NCBI GenBank assembly: GCA_027422505.1
Contig: JAPQWV010001077.1
Coordinates: 62,001-126,000, forward strand
DNA: 64,000 nt
Reading direction: 5' to 3'
DNA from: Craterostigma plantagineum
Lineage: Eukaryota > Streptophyta > Magnoliopsida > Lamiales > Linderniaceae
The translations under genes and the position numbers were made by a program. Under the pieces are notes generated by a model that saw only the letters and a list, made by a program, of their open reading frames with translations, made no database searches and was not told where the DNA came from. Of this stretch, positions 31,309-42,869 are shown one piece after another; within the stretch, counting starts at the first letter, position 1, and each line of letters begins with the position of its first letter.

Positions 31309-34300
31309 GATATGGCGGGCGAGGGCAGGGGAGGGGCGCCAAACGCACTTGATATGGCGGAGTTCCACGATTGTCTTGTCCAGTCGGATCTCCTATCTCT
31401 TCCAGCTACGGGCCAGGAGTTTACATGGTTTAATCAGCAGCGGGCAATGGCGGGTATCTGGCGGAGATTGGATCGTATGGTTGGGAATCCTCAGTGGTTC
31501 GCCAGGTGCCCAGATATGTACTATCGATGTCATCTGCCAGCCACATCTGATCATTCGCCGCTTACGTTAGGAGTTGTGGATAATCAGCCACGAGGACGTA
31601 GTTTTCGCTTCGAGAATTTTCTCATTAAGGAGCCGGGTTTCTTGGGGCAGGTCCGTCGGGTCTGGGAGGCGCCTGTGGAAGGTTTCCCTATGTATGTGAT
31701 GATGAGTAGGCTTAAGCAACTAAAGCCTATTTTCAAGCGTATGCGTCGGATCAAGGGGGATCTAGCGGCTAATATTACGGAGGCCATGCGCTACTTGGAG
31801 ATAGCGCAACACTTTCACATGAGATATCCAAGGGAGGTTTTATTCCATGATCTAGAGCGACATTGTCGCTTCTTATATGCACGCGCTGTAGAAGTCGAGC
31901 ACACGGCCTTGTCCCAACGGGCCAAGTTGGCTTTGCTAAAGGATGGGGATCAGTGCTCGACCTACTTCTTCAGGAAGGTAGCTCTACGTCGTGCGACTAA
32001 TCGTATTTTATCTCTAGAAACTGAGAGTGGGAGTTTACTTGATACACCGGATGCGGTGGAGGGGGAGCTGCTGGACTTCTATCACGACCTACTAGGCCAG
32101 TAGGCTAGGTCTACCCCTGTGACAAGGGCCGAGGTTCAGGGATTCATTAAGCACCCGCTGTCCCAAGCGGCGGCTTTGGATATGATTCGGCCCGTTGACC
32201 CGCATGAGGTACGACGAGCATTGTTCTCTATGGGGGATGAAAAAGCCCCAGGTCCAGATGGCTACACTGCTGCATTCTTCAAGGCTGCCTGGGAGGTGGT
32301 GGGGACTGATCTTACTACAGCAGTTCAGGACTTTTTCGTCATTGGACGATTACTTAAGGGGCTGAACAGTACTCTTATTACATTGATTCCCAAGTGTCAG
32401 TCTCCGGCGACCAACGGACTTTCGGCCGATCTTGTGCTGCAATGTCCTCTACAAAGTCATTTCGAAGATCTTGGCAAATAGGCTGAAGACTTCGTTGGGA
32501 GCTCTAGTCCATGTCTCACAAACGGCTTTCATCCCTGGGAGGCGAATCAGCGACAATATTCTTATGGCACAGGAATTATGCTTGGGCTATACGAGCAAGG
32601 GTCGTCCACCTAGAGCTATGCTAAAGGTGGACCTCGCCAAGGCTTATGACAAGGTGGAATGGAGTTTTTTACTTGCCACGCTTCAGGCTATGGGTTTCCA
32701 CCCAACTTATATCGATTGGATTCGTTGTTGCTTGACTACGTCGACATTTTCCATTAATATCAATGGACGCTCAGTGGGCTTCTTCGAGGGTAAGCGGGGC
32801 CTACGACAGGGTGACCCCATTTCGCCGTACCTCTTTACGCTAGTTATGGAGGTCCTTCATGGCATTATTGAAGAGAGGATTCTGATGGAGCCGCGATTCC
32901 GCTATCATTGGCGATGTGAGGCCAACCTGCTGTCGATGCTGGTTTTCGCGGATGATCTTCTTCTATTTTCCCATGCTGATGCGGTTTCTGTGGGTGTTCT
33001 ACAGAACGCGCTAACGGCATTCTCGACCCTGTCAGGCTTATACCCAAATCCCAATAAGAGCGAGATGTTTCTGTCACGGCGTGCGGAGGGTTTAAAGGTC
33101 CAGCTGCAGGGCCTTCTGGGTTTTCGGTTGGGACAGTTACCTGTGCGCTATTTGGGGGTGCCGCTGATAGCATCACGACTCACGGTTGGGGATTGCGCTC
33201 CGCTTATACAGCGAGTTGATGTGCGCCTTGGATCATGGCTGAATCAGTCCTTGTCATATGCGGGGAGGGTCCAACTGATTAAGTCTGTTCTTCAAGCATT
33301 GCATGTCTATTGGTCGGGGGTGTTTCTTTTGCCTAAGGGCGTCGTACATGCGTTGGAGTCCCGATTTAGGCAGTTCCTATGGGGAGGGTCATCGGCTAAG
33401 GTCGCGTGGGAGGATCTCTGTCTACCATCATGCGAGGGTGGTTTGGACTTCGTTCCATTGCTACGGATAACAAATCGCTACTTGTGCAGCTTCTATGGAG
33501 GGTAATTAGACGTACGCCAGACTCTGTTTGGGTAGATTGGCTTTACAGTACACGACTCCAAGCCAGGTCGATTTGGGCAATTCCTGTTTCAGCCAACACA
33601 TCATGGAGTTGGCGGAAACTTATGAAGCTGAGAGCGACCATCCTTCCACTTGTCTCCTTTCGGATCGGCGATGGTTCGACTATTTGGTTGTGGGAGGACC
33701 CATGGCTACAGGAGGCGCCACTACTAGGACGCTACCCGCGAGGCCCGATCGCCATGGGGCTTCCGGTAGGAACCCGGTTGAGCGCCGTCATTGCTGCCCA
33801 TGGATGGAATTGGCCAGGCCAGACTATGACCGAATACATTGACTTCAGCCACCATCTTCCATCTGTTGACCCGGCCGTGAGAGATAGGATATTATGGAAG
33901 GGGACGATTGATGGCTGTGCAACGACCCGCTTGATTAGGGAGGCACTTCGATTTCGACGGCAACCTGTACCTTGGGCATCCCTTTTTGGGGGACCTCTAA
34001 AGGTGCCTAGGCATGAGATTATACTTTGGCTGAGTATACGTGACCGACCGCTTGTCTACGAGGGATAAGCCATGGGTGGCCCAGCGAGCCGGTACCCCCG
34101 CCTGTGTCCTATGTGATGTGCTCCGCTACGAGACGGCTCAACACATGTTTTTCGATTGTCGGTTCTCTCGTCAGTGTCATCGACTGCTGAGATGACGTAT
34201 TCGCTGGTCATGGCCGTTTAGGGATTGGCCCCAGGCCATAACGTGGGCGTCGAGGAAGTGGCGAGGACAACATCTTATTGCGGCAGCATACCGTCACGTT

Positions 34301-34586
34301 TTGGCATCATTGGTTTATCATATTTGGCAGGCACGCAACAAGCGCTGGAAGGAAGGGATCATCACGACTCCTGACAGGCTGGTGGCTGCAGTTCTTGATA
34401 TGGTGTGTCTGCGACTCAGTGGAACATCTTCTAGATTTGAGCTCCAACGGGCAGTCTATGCTGTGATCATTTTCTTTTTATTTTGGGGCCAGTAGTCTGT
34501 TACTGGTTGCTTGTGAGGGGTACCCCTTACCCACCTTGTACATCGACCTTTATTTTACATATATACACGGGAACTATTCCAAAAAA
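31309..34586 (+). mobile_element. LINE-3: 5'-truncated L1 retrotransposon
   Basis: A 3.3-kb L1 starts inside the endonuclease and ends in an A-run (34581-34586 onward, merging with the duplication). The intact second LTR gives the exact insertion point. Short 3' UTR at 34496-34586. Confidence 0.88.
31312..34495 (+). pseudogene. LINE-3 ORF2, truncated endonuclease-RT-zf-RVT
   Basis: The endonuclease is reduced to its end (SDHSPL near 31552). The frame runs to a TAG at 32101-32103, which splits it from MGDEKAPGPDGYTAAFFK. A slip near 32420 leads to SKILANRLK, KVDLAKAYDKVEW, GLRQGDPISPYLF and the catalytic FADD at 32945-32956. Another slip near 33440 precedes GLRSIATDNKSL and the region to 34068. 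A further slip precedes the zf-RVT finger CVLCDVLRYETAQHMFFDC near 34110. A TGA lies near 34192, and the end is at 34493-34495. The first ATG at 31312 is chance, since 5' truncation removed the real start. Inactive. Confidence 0.9.
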
Positions 34587-34601
34587 AAATTAATCAAGTC
34601 A

Positions 34602-34621
34602 TGAGTTTCGATCGAAACTCA
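34602..34621. repeat. 20-bp palindrome in the Gypsy-1 5' LTR
   Basis: TGAGTTTCGATCGAAACTCA is a perfect palindrome; identical copies lie at 52621-52640 and 52791-52810 in the 3' LTR. Confidence 0.9.
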
Positions 34622-35935
34622 TTTCAATGCATGGGTATCGATCGAACCCCATACCGAACCTATGAAATCGCTCGGCGAAACTCGTCTCTTCACTATGCAT
34701 GGTTTCGATCGAAACCTGATGACGTCATGCCGACGTCGGAGCACGGCGAAACTCCCTCCTTACTACGTTCAATCGACCGAAACTAACCTAGGATAACTAT
34801 CAAATTAAATTAGGATCGATATAAATGAGTTTCGATCGAAAGTAGCCTAGTAAATAGAACTTCCGATCGAAAGAGGCTGGGGAAGAGGGTTTCGGGCGAA
34901 TCCAATTTTAGTAATTAACCACTTTCGCCGAGATATACTAGCTAGAATAATTTAATTCTAGCACAACTTAGGATTAGAAATTAGATGACTTAGAAAATGT
35001 AGCAAGGTAAATCGAGCAAAGAGAAATTTCGATCGAAACTACACCCTAATTGGTAAACTTTCGCCTAGACATACAAGTCAGAATAATTTAATTCTAAAAA
35101 AACTTAGTATGGAGACCAAATAACTTAGGATGATTCAATGGGACAAATCGAATGGCCTAGAGTTTAGAAAATTAGCATAAGTCTAATTAACTGGTACGAC
35201 GAATATTAATTATTGCGACAAGTTAGCTAAGGAAAGCAAGGTACTAATACTCTAACCCTTTTATTTAAAGGGTCGTACGTTAGGAGGTTACGGGGAAGTA
35301 CGTTAATTAAAGCTTGGACGACAGGTAAGTAGAAATCCAACTACGACACACGACTTGCTTGCGTATGCCTAAATTGCGTGATTACGTGCCTATGTGAGTT
35401 ATGACTTCATCAATTGTTGAAGTAGCTTCATGTGGTAAATCTAAGTTATGTTTGCTCGCATATGCATAGTCATGTGCACGCACGAACTCGTGAGGGAGGG
35501 TCGTGGGACTGAGTGCGCATAATATTATGTCGCTTGTACGCGACGAGGACCCGCCGATATAAGCCGGTGTGTCGACTCACAGTTGAGTCACGGGCGACTT
35601 CTATGGCACCATTTACAACGTACGACGTCGGTTATTATGATGAGGCAGGAGGAGCGACCCAGGAAGGAGCGACCTAGCTATGCTAGCGTAGGCAACTGCC
35701 CTGTTTGTGGAGGGAGCGACCTGGAAGGAGCGACCTAGGGGGAATCCTAGCGTGGGCTACCAGCGTAGGCTACCGTATGGCAAAGGGGACGACCTGAGAG
35801 GGCGTAACCTAGGGAAACCTAGCGTAGGCTACCCAGCGTGGGTCGCTGCCACAGTCCTATTGAGGACACTGAGCTCTTAATGGTGCATAGTAAGTGCGTC
35901 GAGGGCCCTGAGTGATACTAGTATGAGTGCTAGGT

Positions 35936-36029
35936 GCATCGGCGCGGAATGCCTTTGCAGAATATTAGTTGCATCGGCGCGGATTGCCTTTGCGTTGTAA
36001 TGTCATGCATCGGCGTGGATTGCCTTTGC
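35936..36029. repeat. Three ~23-bp GCATCGGCG repeats in the Gypsy-1 5' LTR
   Basis: Units at 35936-35958, 35971-35993 and 36007-36029 share GCATCGGCGYGGATTGCC. The array recurs in the 3' LTR near 54230-54325. Confidence 0.85.
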
Positions 36030-36448
36030 AAGGATGGGACACGTGCATACATGCATGATTTCTGCTTACTGAGCCTCGGTGGCTCATTCCTTATGTTGTG
36101 TGTTGTAGGCACCGGCGACCACGGTAGGTGAGCGCGTTTGAAAGCAAGGCCGACCTTTTGAAGCTTCGCGCTGCTTTTGGGGTGGACGTGTGTGTATGGA
36201 TGACGACCTGCGAGGCAGGGCGCATAGGGCTTTTTGCTGTGCCGACACACCTTCGCCTTGTAGTTAGATCATGTCTTGAACTTGGTGTTCGGCATGTATT
36301 CTTTTGACTTGTACAGAACATTGTTCCATTATATAAATGGAAAATGAAAAATTTCATACGCATTTTCAGTGCACTTTACCATTTACAACTCACTAGGCAC
36401 GTAGGAATCCGCTAGAATGGGCAATTAGGGAGTCGGGGCGGGACAGAG

Positions 36449-36460
36449 TGGTATCAGAGC
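36449..36460 (+). other. Primer-binding site of Gypsy-1
   Basis: TGGTATCAGAGC, complementary to the 3' end of plant initiator tRNA-Met, lies three bases after the LTR end. Confidence 0.92.
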
Positions 36461-36489
36461 TTCGGTCACAGATTCTGTAGACTGTCCAT

Positions 36490-36494
36490 ACACA
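36490..36494. repeat. Target-site duplication of the Tork derivative, left
   Basis: ACACA is repeated at 47057-47061. Confidence 0.8.
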
Positions 36495-36539
36495 TGTTGA
36501 CTTTTCAACTCCTAAACACATGCGATAGGTTAAGGCGTT

Positions 36540-36550
36540 CAATTTGATAT
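36540..36550. repeat. LINE-4 target-site duplication, left
   Basis: CAATTTGATAT is repeated at 37842-37852; the uninterrupted LTR has one copy at about 46575-46585. Confidence 0.88.
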
Positions 36551-37841
36551 TTTTTTTTGAAGGCAAGGGGTCAGTAATATAATAACAAACAAGAGAGTAC
36601 ATCACATGGAGAACACTACCAAGCTATACGCCAAATCCTACGTAATGCTAACATCTGTAACTGATATGTAGCCTCAAGCGTAAATAGACGTAGTCTAATA
36701 ATGTGAAGAACAGAATCAATCAAGTGCTCGGCTGATCGCGCATATCCTTCCTTCCATCGTCGGTTGCGCTCCATCCAAATATGGTATACGAGGGATGCCA
36801 AGAGATGCCTATGGGCAGCCTGGTGAAGATGCTTGCCCCGCCATGTGCTGCCCATGCCAGGCCTAGGGGCCAAGACCTGTGCGGCCAACGGAATCGGACC
36901 AGGTGCTGAAGAATGTCCAAGCAGCAGCGGGAGAACGGGCAGTCAAATAGGAGATGTTGCGTGGTTTCGCACATCATCTCCTCGCATAGAAGGCACAACG
37001 TCGTGCCCGCCAAAGCTGCTATCCATGCCTTATCCCGCGTCGCCCACCGATCTTGAATCGCCAGCCATAGGATAAGTCGTGGCGTGGGACACGTAGACAG
37101 CCCCCTAGTAAGCTTGCCCAGCTGACTCGCGGTCGGGACAGCCGCAGTACGCCGTGGGCTGAGCGGGTTGTGCAGGTGCCATCCGCCGTGCCCAGCCAAC
37201 GGAATGAGTCCCCAGAAGTGGGCCGGATCTGTGGGAGTATCGTTGCCAACTCCAGATACTCTGTCGAAGTCTGGGCGGGCCAATGCCAGCCGTCCCGGTT
37301 GATGACCGCACTTAGGCGAGAATCAATAGGCAGCCCCATCACCATCGGCCCTCGCGGGAACCGCTCACTTAGCGGACCAGGGAGCAGCCAGGGGTCACGC
37401 CATAGAAGGATCGTCTCCCCATTTCCCACGCAACTGTATCTGTCTGCGGAAGCTGGGCCGTAGTTTGAGCAACTTTTTCCAAATCCAAGAGTAATGGGGA
37501 GACGGGCGTACACTCCAAAGGGATTTAGTTTGCAGCCGAGTGTGGAGCAGCCATTGCACCCATATGGAGTTCTGGTCCCGAGTGAGCAGCCGCCAAAGGT
37601 GCTTGAGTAGCATGGCGCGATTGTCCACTTCGATCGATCTAAGGCCCAGTCCACCCTCAGCCGACGGAAGGCAGACATCGGCCCACGCCACCTTAGCGGA
37701 TCCCGCCCATAGGAACTTCCGCATTCGCTTCTCAATGGCCCGAACGACTCCTTTGGGAATGAGGAATACCCCCGACCAATAGACGAGGATTGCAAGCAGG
37801 ATCGATTTCGTCAATTGTAAGCGCCCGGCATAGGATAGGGA
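36551..37841 (-). mobile_element. LINE-4: 5'-truncated L1 fragment
   Basis: This 1.3-kb minus-strand L1 3' end has a T-run at its low-coordinate end (the poly-A tail), flanked by 11-bp duplications. Only the C-terminal third of ORF2 and the 3' UTR survive. Confidence 0.9.
36616..37841 (-). pseudogene. LINE-4 ORF2 C-terminal fragment
   Basis: It starts within RT after the catalytic site, at LSYAGRLQLTKSILLAILVYW. It passes through VAWADVCLPSAEGGLGLRSIE and ends past the zf-RVT finger near 36990 (CLLCEEMMCETTQHLLFDC). Frames change near 37400 and 36880. A methionine frame that begins further upstream (37946) reads through LTR sequence and is not part of the LINE. Inactive by truncation. Confidence 0.88.
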
Positions 37842-38330
37842 CAATTTGATATTTTCTTCAAGTGACGCATGCAATGATGATTCTTGCCTGTAGAGCTGCC
37901 TATATAAAGGGGCGTAGAGATCACTTGTAAGGTACCCCAAATCCAAGAGAGAAAGAGAGCGAGGGTGAGAGAGAATGAGAGGGAAAAAGAAAAGAAAAAA
38001 AAGGAAATCTTGTCCGGACGGATAAGGGTGAAAGCGGGTTTAGTTTTACTGGGATATTTGGGAGTAGGTACAAAAACATTACCCGGGTGGGTAAGGGGTC
38101 TCAGGTTTTGGGTGTAAACACGAGCGTTATTTTGTATGGTGTAATATTCTCAAATATAGTAAAACTATTGTCTCTCCGTGGATGTAGGCGGTATTGGCCG
38201 AACCACGTAAAAATCTCGGTGTTCTCTCGGTGTCATTTCGGCTTTAATTTATATCCCGATAAATTGTCGCGGTGTCCAAATACAACTACCGTTGGCCCGG
38301 AATTAAATATTACCGCTCAACCCCAACAAG

Positions 38331-38342
38331 TGGTATCAGAGC
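38331..38342 (+). other. Primer-binding site of the Tork derivative
   Basis: TGGTATCAGAGC starts two bases after the LTR end, as expected for tRNA-iMet priming. Confidence 0.92.
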
Positions 38343-39131
38343 CAAACCCTGCTGGTATTCTGAGTATGCTCTGTGGTTGCAGCTATGTCTGATCTTCCAC
38401 ATCAGAAAAGATATCAAAAGGGAACGTCGATCGGGGGAGCCGGTGTCAGAGCGAGGTTCAACGAGGTGATGTCTTGTGCTGAAAAAATGATTGTACAAGA
38501 TGGTTATCGTTGATGGGATGCTCGGTGTTGGGCGGAGCTTGTGCGACGGTGGAGTTTTGGCGAGTTATGACAATAGTGCTGCGAGGCAGGTCGCTAGCCT
38601 TTCCTGGGAATTATCTGATCAGTACTATTTGGGCCGAGTTGTTGAATCTCTGCAAGGATAATAGCGACGATGACAGCAAAGTGCGACAATGTGTTGGTGC
38701 TGGAGGTTTCACTCTGCGGCAGAGAAGAGTGAAGGATGTGCTCGTTTATCGAGGCTGGGGTGATAAGCTTTGATGGGAGACGAGGAAAAGTCGGAGTAAA
38801 TGACGGAAATTTTGGGGTCAAGATGTGTCGAAAGAGGAAGAAGTAAGATCCATTTACTTCTTACCTCTCTTCCTGATTCGGATGATAATTTGGTCACAAC
38901 CATCTGGTACGAGCCAGTGAAGGCATTGGATGGTGGAGTCAACTCTTTTGGAGAGGAGGCGGCCAAATTATGGTGATAGTCGGGCGTTGGCTATACACGG
39001 AGAGAATCGTAGAGGAAGGTGATATGCAAAGGGATTTGGGGACAACAGGTCCAAATCCAGGTGGCGGGAAGGGCATGTGATGCTATATGTGTGGTGAGCC
39101 GGGACACATCAGGAGAAATTATCCGACTTGG
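38343..39131 (+). pseudogene. Gag remnant of the Tork derivative
   Basis: Short stretches resemble Tnt1-type gag: LLTSLPDSDDNLVTTIW near 38855 and a knuckle CYMCGEPGHIRRNY near 39080, with the last cysteine of CX2CX4HX4C changed to Tyr. Stops and frame changes lie between. The gag would be structural and RNA-binding. The region is cut at 39132 by Gypsy-2. Confidence 0.6.
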
Positions 39132-39136
39132 AGGAA
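39132..39136. repeat. Gypsy-2 target-site duplication, left
   Basis: AGGAA is repeated at 45757-45761. Confidence 0.82.
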
Positions 39137-40082
39137 TGATGTGAACCTCGATTGGGAGCACGAGTTTCACCTAGAAAAAGACCGTGCCTTGAATGGCGAA
39201 GGATGCAACTATATGTTTCTAACTAATCCTCAAGCGAACCCAACAACAATAGGTATATTAAACCTATCACCTTTGGATCACACACGAAGAAGTGTCCCGG
39301 ATACCCCACCCCGTATGACCTAACGAACCCAACAACAATAGGTATATTAAACCTATCACCTTTGAAATCACGAAGGCTATATGGAAATGGTTTTGGCACC
39401 ACAACTAAGTGGAACGAGTTTAGTTGATAAGCCGGAAAGTATTTGCACGTAAATTGCAAAGACTCGAACTAGCACTCGGAGAGCTAGGAAAAGGAAAACC
39501 TTACAAGTTCAAAAATGATAACTCTCTCCCTTAAAATTCGTCCATACATAGCTTATTAATAGAAGGAACTAGGCTAAAAGCATTAAATAAACTACTTTGA
39601 CTAAAAATGAAGACTTAATGCAATGTATGACTTCAAGGTGACTTTTGATGACTTTTGATGACTTCAAGATGAACTTTTGAATGACTCTTTGGCTTCTTTC
39701 ATGCATGCCACGAATTTGCCATCCCAACTTGACTTGGACCACTTTCATTGAACTTGATATGGGACTTGAAAGGTCATGGACGAGTTTGACTTTTCTTGAC
39801 TTTCATTGGACCTTCTTTTCAGCTCCTTCTTGGGTCGATTGGTTGGGCCTTGTTACTTCCAAAAGGTTGATAGATTTGGGCCTGTATTTATGAGAATTAG
39901 CCTCATTATCTTGGGCTTCCATAAAGAGTTTGCTCAAGGCCTCATTCATCTTCTTCTTCCTTAATCTAGTCAACGGGCCGGACATTCCTTCGAGCGGGTT
40001 CGGTGGACTAATGTTTCGGAGGGTTTCTCTTTGTCTCATGTTGTCTTTCGAGCTTGCGCCCTGGATTGTATCATCCGTATCA
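39137..40082 (-). repeat. 3' LTR of Gypsy-2
   Basis: On the plus strand it starts TGATGTGAACCTCG and ends CATCCGTATCA (TGAT/ATCA ends). It contains two direct copies of a ~41-bp unit around AACAACAATAGGTATATTAA (39235-39275 and 39324-39364), also present in the other LTR. Confidence 0.9.
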
Positions 40083-42869
40083 TCTCCCCCTTCTTGAAAA
40101 TGATTCGTCCTCGAATCAGCTTGACCTACATCAAATTCAAAAGGAGTCAGGTCAGTCACATTAAAGGAAGCACTTACCCCATAGTCTCCGGGAAGATCTA
40201 GCTTGTAGGCGTTATCGTTAATTCGTGCTATGATTTGAAAAGGCCCATCGCCGCGAGGATGTAGCTTGGTTCGTCGAGATGCGGGAAACCTCTCCTTGCG
40301 CATATGCACCCAAACCCAGTCACCGGGTTCAAATACCATCTTCTTTCGGCCTTTGTTCGCCTGCTTTGCATATTGCATAGTGCGCCTCTCAATGTTGGCT
40401 CGTGCTTGTTCGTGAAGTTTCTTTACCGTTTCTGCCCGCTTTTCTCCATCTAAACTGAACTGTTCGTTAGTAGGCAAAGGGGAAAGATCTAAGGGAGTCA
40501 AGGGATTAAAGCCATATACGAGCTCAAAGGAGAAAACTTCGTCGATGTATGTACTGTACGATTATAAGCAAATTCAGCAATAGTTAAACACTCCTCCCAA
40601 CCTTTCAAGTTTTTATTGATAATTGCCCGAAGTACAGCTCCCAAAGTGCGGTTTGTTACCTCGGTTTGTCCGTCCGTTTGCGGGTGACTTGTAGTGGAGA
40701 ACAATAGTTTCGTTCCCAACTTACCCCAAAGTGTTTTCCAGAAGTAGCTTAGAAACTTAACGTCCCTGTCCGATACGATTGACTTTGGAACACCATGAAG
40801 GCGCACAATTTCCTTGAAAAACAAGTCTGAAATCTGTTTGGCATCGTTAGTCTTTTTACAAGCAATAAAATGTGCCATTTTTGAAAACCGATCAACAACT
40901 ACAAATACAGAATCCATTCCTCGTGGCGAACGGGGTAATCCAAGGATAAAATCCATAGAAATATCGGTCCACGGAGAAAAAGGAATAGGAAGTGGAGTAT
41001 ACAAACCGTGGGGACGGGATGTAGACTTAGCACGCTTGCAATCGATACACCGGTCACATATCCTTTCAACATCTTTTTTCATGTTAGGCCAAAAAAAATG
41101 CTCACGCAATATATCAATAGTTTTCAAGATACCAAAATGACCCATTAAACCTCCGCCATGAGCCTCACGAATTAAAAGTTCTCTTAGCGAGCATGAAGGA
41201 ATGCACATTTTATTTTCTTTAAACAAAAAACCTTCATGTCGATAAAACTTGTTGAAAGCTCCCTTCTCACATGCTTTAAAAACATTGGCAAAATCAAGAT
41301 CAGATTCATACAAGTCTTTAATAAATTCAAAGCCCATGATTTCCGCACTTAAAGTAGTAATCAAAGAGTACCTTCGTGAGAGTGCGTCGGCAACAACATT
41401 TTCTTTACCTTTCTTGTATTGAACGACGTATGGGAATGCCTCAATAAATGAAATCCACTTGGCGTGCCTCTTGTGGAGATTTTTCTGCCCCTTTAGATAC
41501 TATATCGATTCATGATCGGTATGAATCACGAACTCCTTCGGCAAGAGATAATGCTGCCACGTCTCCAACGCCCTCACAACAGCATACAACTCTTTATCGT
41601 ACGTTGGGTAATTCGAAGTAGCGCCGTTAAGCTTCTCACTAAAGTAGGCGATTGGTCTGCCTCCTTGAAGTAAAACTGCACCAATACCTACACCTGAAGC
41701 ATCACAATCAATCTCAAAGGTTTTAGAAAAATCAGGCAAGGCTAAGATAGGGGCATGAGTTAAGTCATGCTTAAGTTCCTCGAAGGCTTTTTGCTGAGAG
41801 TCGCCCCATTCAAATTTAACGTTCTTCTTTACCAACTCGTTAAGCGGGGCTGCCTTCGTAGAAAAATTCTTAACAAATCAGCGGTAGAAACTTGCAAGTC
41901 CATGGAAAGATCTTATCTCGGACACATTGGTAGGTGTCGGCCACTCGTGAATAGCCTTTACCTTTGTCTCGTCAACACGCAAACCCTTAGCACTTACAAC
42001 ATAGCCAAGAAAAATAATTTCTTCCATGCAAAACATGCACTTTTTAGCATTAGCATATAGTTTTTCTTTTCTAAGGGTGGTAAGCACGAGTTTAATATGC
42101 TCAAATGATCTACCATGCTTTTACTATAAACCATAATGTCATCAAAGTAAACAACAACAAATTTACCAATAAAATGTCGTAGCACATGGTTCATAAGTCG
42201 CATAAAGGTACTAGGGGCGTTCGTTAGACCAAATGGCATAACTAACCACTCATAGAGGCCAAATTTTGTTTTAAAAGCCGTTTTCCACTCGTCGCCTTCT
42301 TTCATTCTAATTTGATGATAACCAGATTTCAAGTTAATTTTTGAAAACACGCGAGCACCATAAAGCTCATCAAGCATATCATCTAGCCTAGGAATCGGGT
42401 GACGATACTTAATGGTAATTTTATTAACAGCTCGAGAATCTATGCACATACGCCACGTACCATCTTTCTTTGGGACGAGAATTACCGGGACAGCGCATGG
42501 ACTAAGGGACTCGCGGATTAACCCCTTCGAAAGCAACTCGTCAACTTGTTTTTGTAATTCTTTTGTCTCCTCCGGATTTGCACGATAGGCGGGTCGGTTC
42601 GGTATGGCTGATCCGGGCAGGAATTCAATCTCGTGCTCGATCCCCCTAATCGGCGGTAGCTCGCATGGCATTTCATCGGGCAAAACATCTGCAAAATCTT
42701 TCAAAACATCCACGATTTCCAAAGGTATGGAATTCGGAAGATCGTTAGAGGTAGTATCGCTCAGTAAGAGGAGGTAAATTGGCTTGCGAGAAGCCATGGC
42801 CCGATCAACATCTCTCATGCTAGCGAAGAAAGCGCCTTTTTTCTCACTTGCTTTCGGCTCTTTTCTCAT
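39803..42869 (-). pseudogene. Gypsy-2 pol: RT, RNase H, integrase
   Basis: RT is open from about 42869 to 42090, with [15 protein letters not shown] and the catalytic YFDD at 42138-42149. A slip near 42100 leads to [22 protein letters not shown] stop lies at about 41880. RNase H follows ([36 protein letters not shown]), with a second stop near 41500, then VVADALSRR. Integrase (41364-40498) has the HHCC finger, [17 protein letters not shown] and QTEVTNRTL, so all three acidic residues are present. A slip near 40530 precedes VFEPGDWVWVHMRKERFP. The frame continues through the polypurine tract into the LTR, ending at 39803. Four breaks inactivate it. Confidence 0.92.
40083..40095 (-). other. Polypurine tract of Gypsy-2
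   Basis: The minus strand reads AAGAAGGGGGAGA directly before the LTR start TGATACGG. It lies inside the pol reading frame. Confidence 0.75.

Larger units (their letters stand above)
30196..36445 (+). repeat. 5' LTR of Gypsy-1, containing LINE-3
   Basis: It starts TATAGCACCCGGGGCCCC (TGTAGC in the 3' LTR) and ends GTCGGGGCGGGACA. Without LINE-3 (31309-34586 plus its 5-bp duplication) it is about 2.97 kb. It contains the TTTCGATCGAAA palindromes, GGAGCGACC/CTAGCGTAGG repeats (35645-35850) and three GCATCGGCG units (35936-36029). Confidence 0.92.
36495..38328 (+). repeat. 5' LTR of the Tork derivative, split by LINE-4
   Basis: Segments 36495-36550 and 37853-38328 together make about 530 bp and match 46528-47056 closely. 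Confidence 0.9.

Noticed and set aside
31312..31380. ATG at 31312 as a real start for LINE-3 ORF2
   Set aside because: The element is 5'-truncated inside the endonuclease; the first codons do not match the family and the ATG is accidental.
37842..37946. Start of a minus-strand protein at 37946 fused to LINE-4
   Set aside because: The first part reads antisense through the Tork-derivative LTR; the same words occur at 46545-46808 without any LINE.
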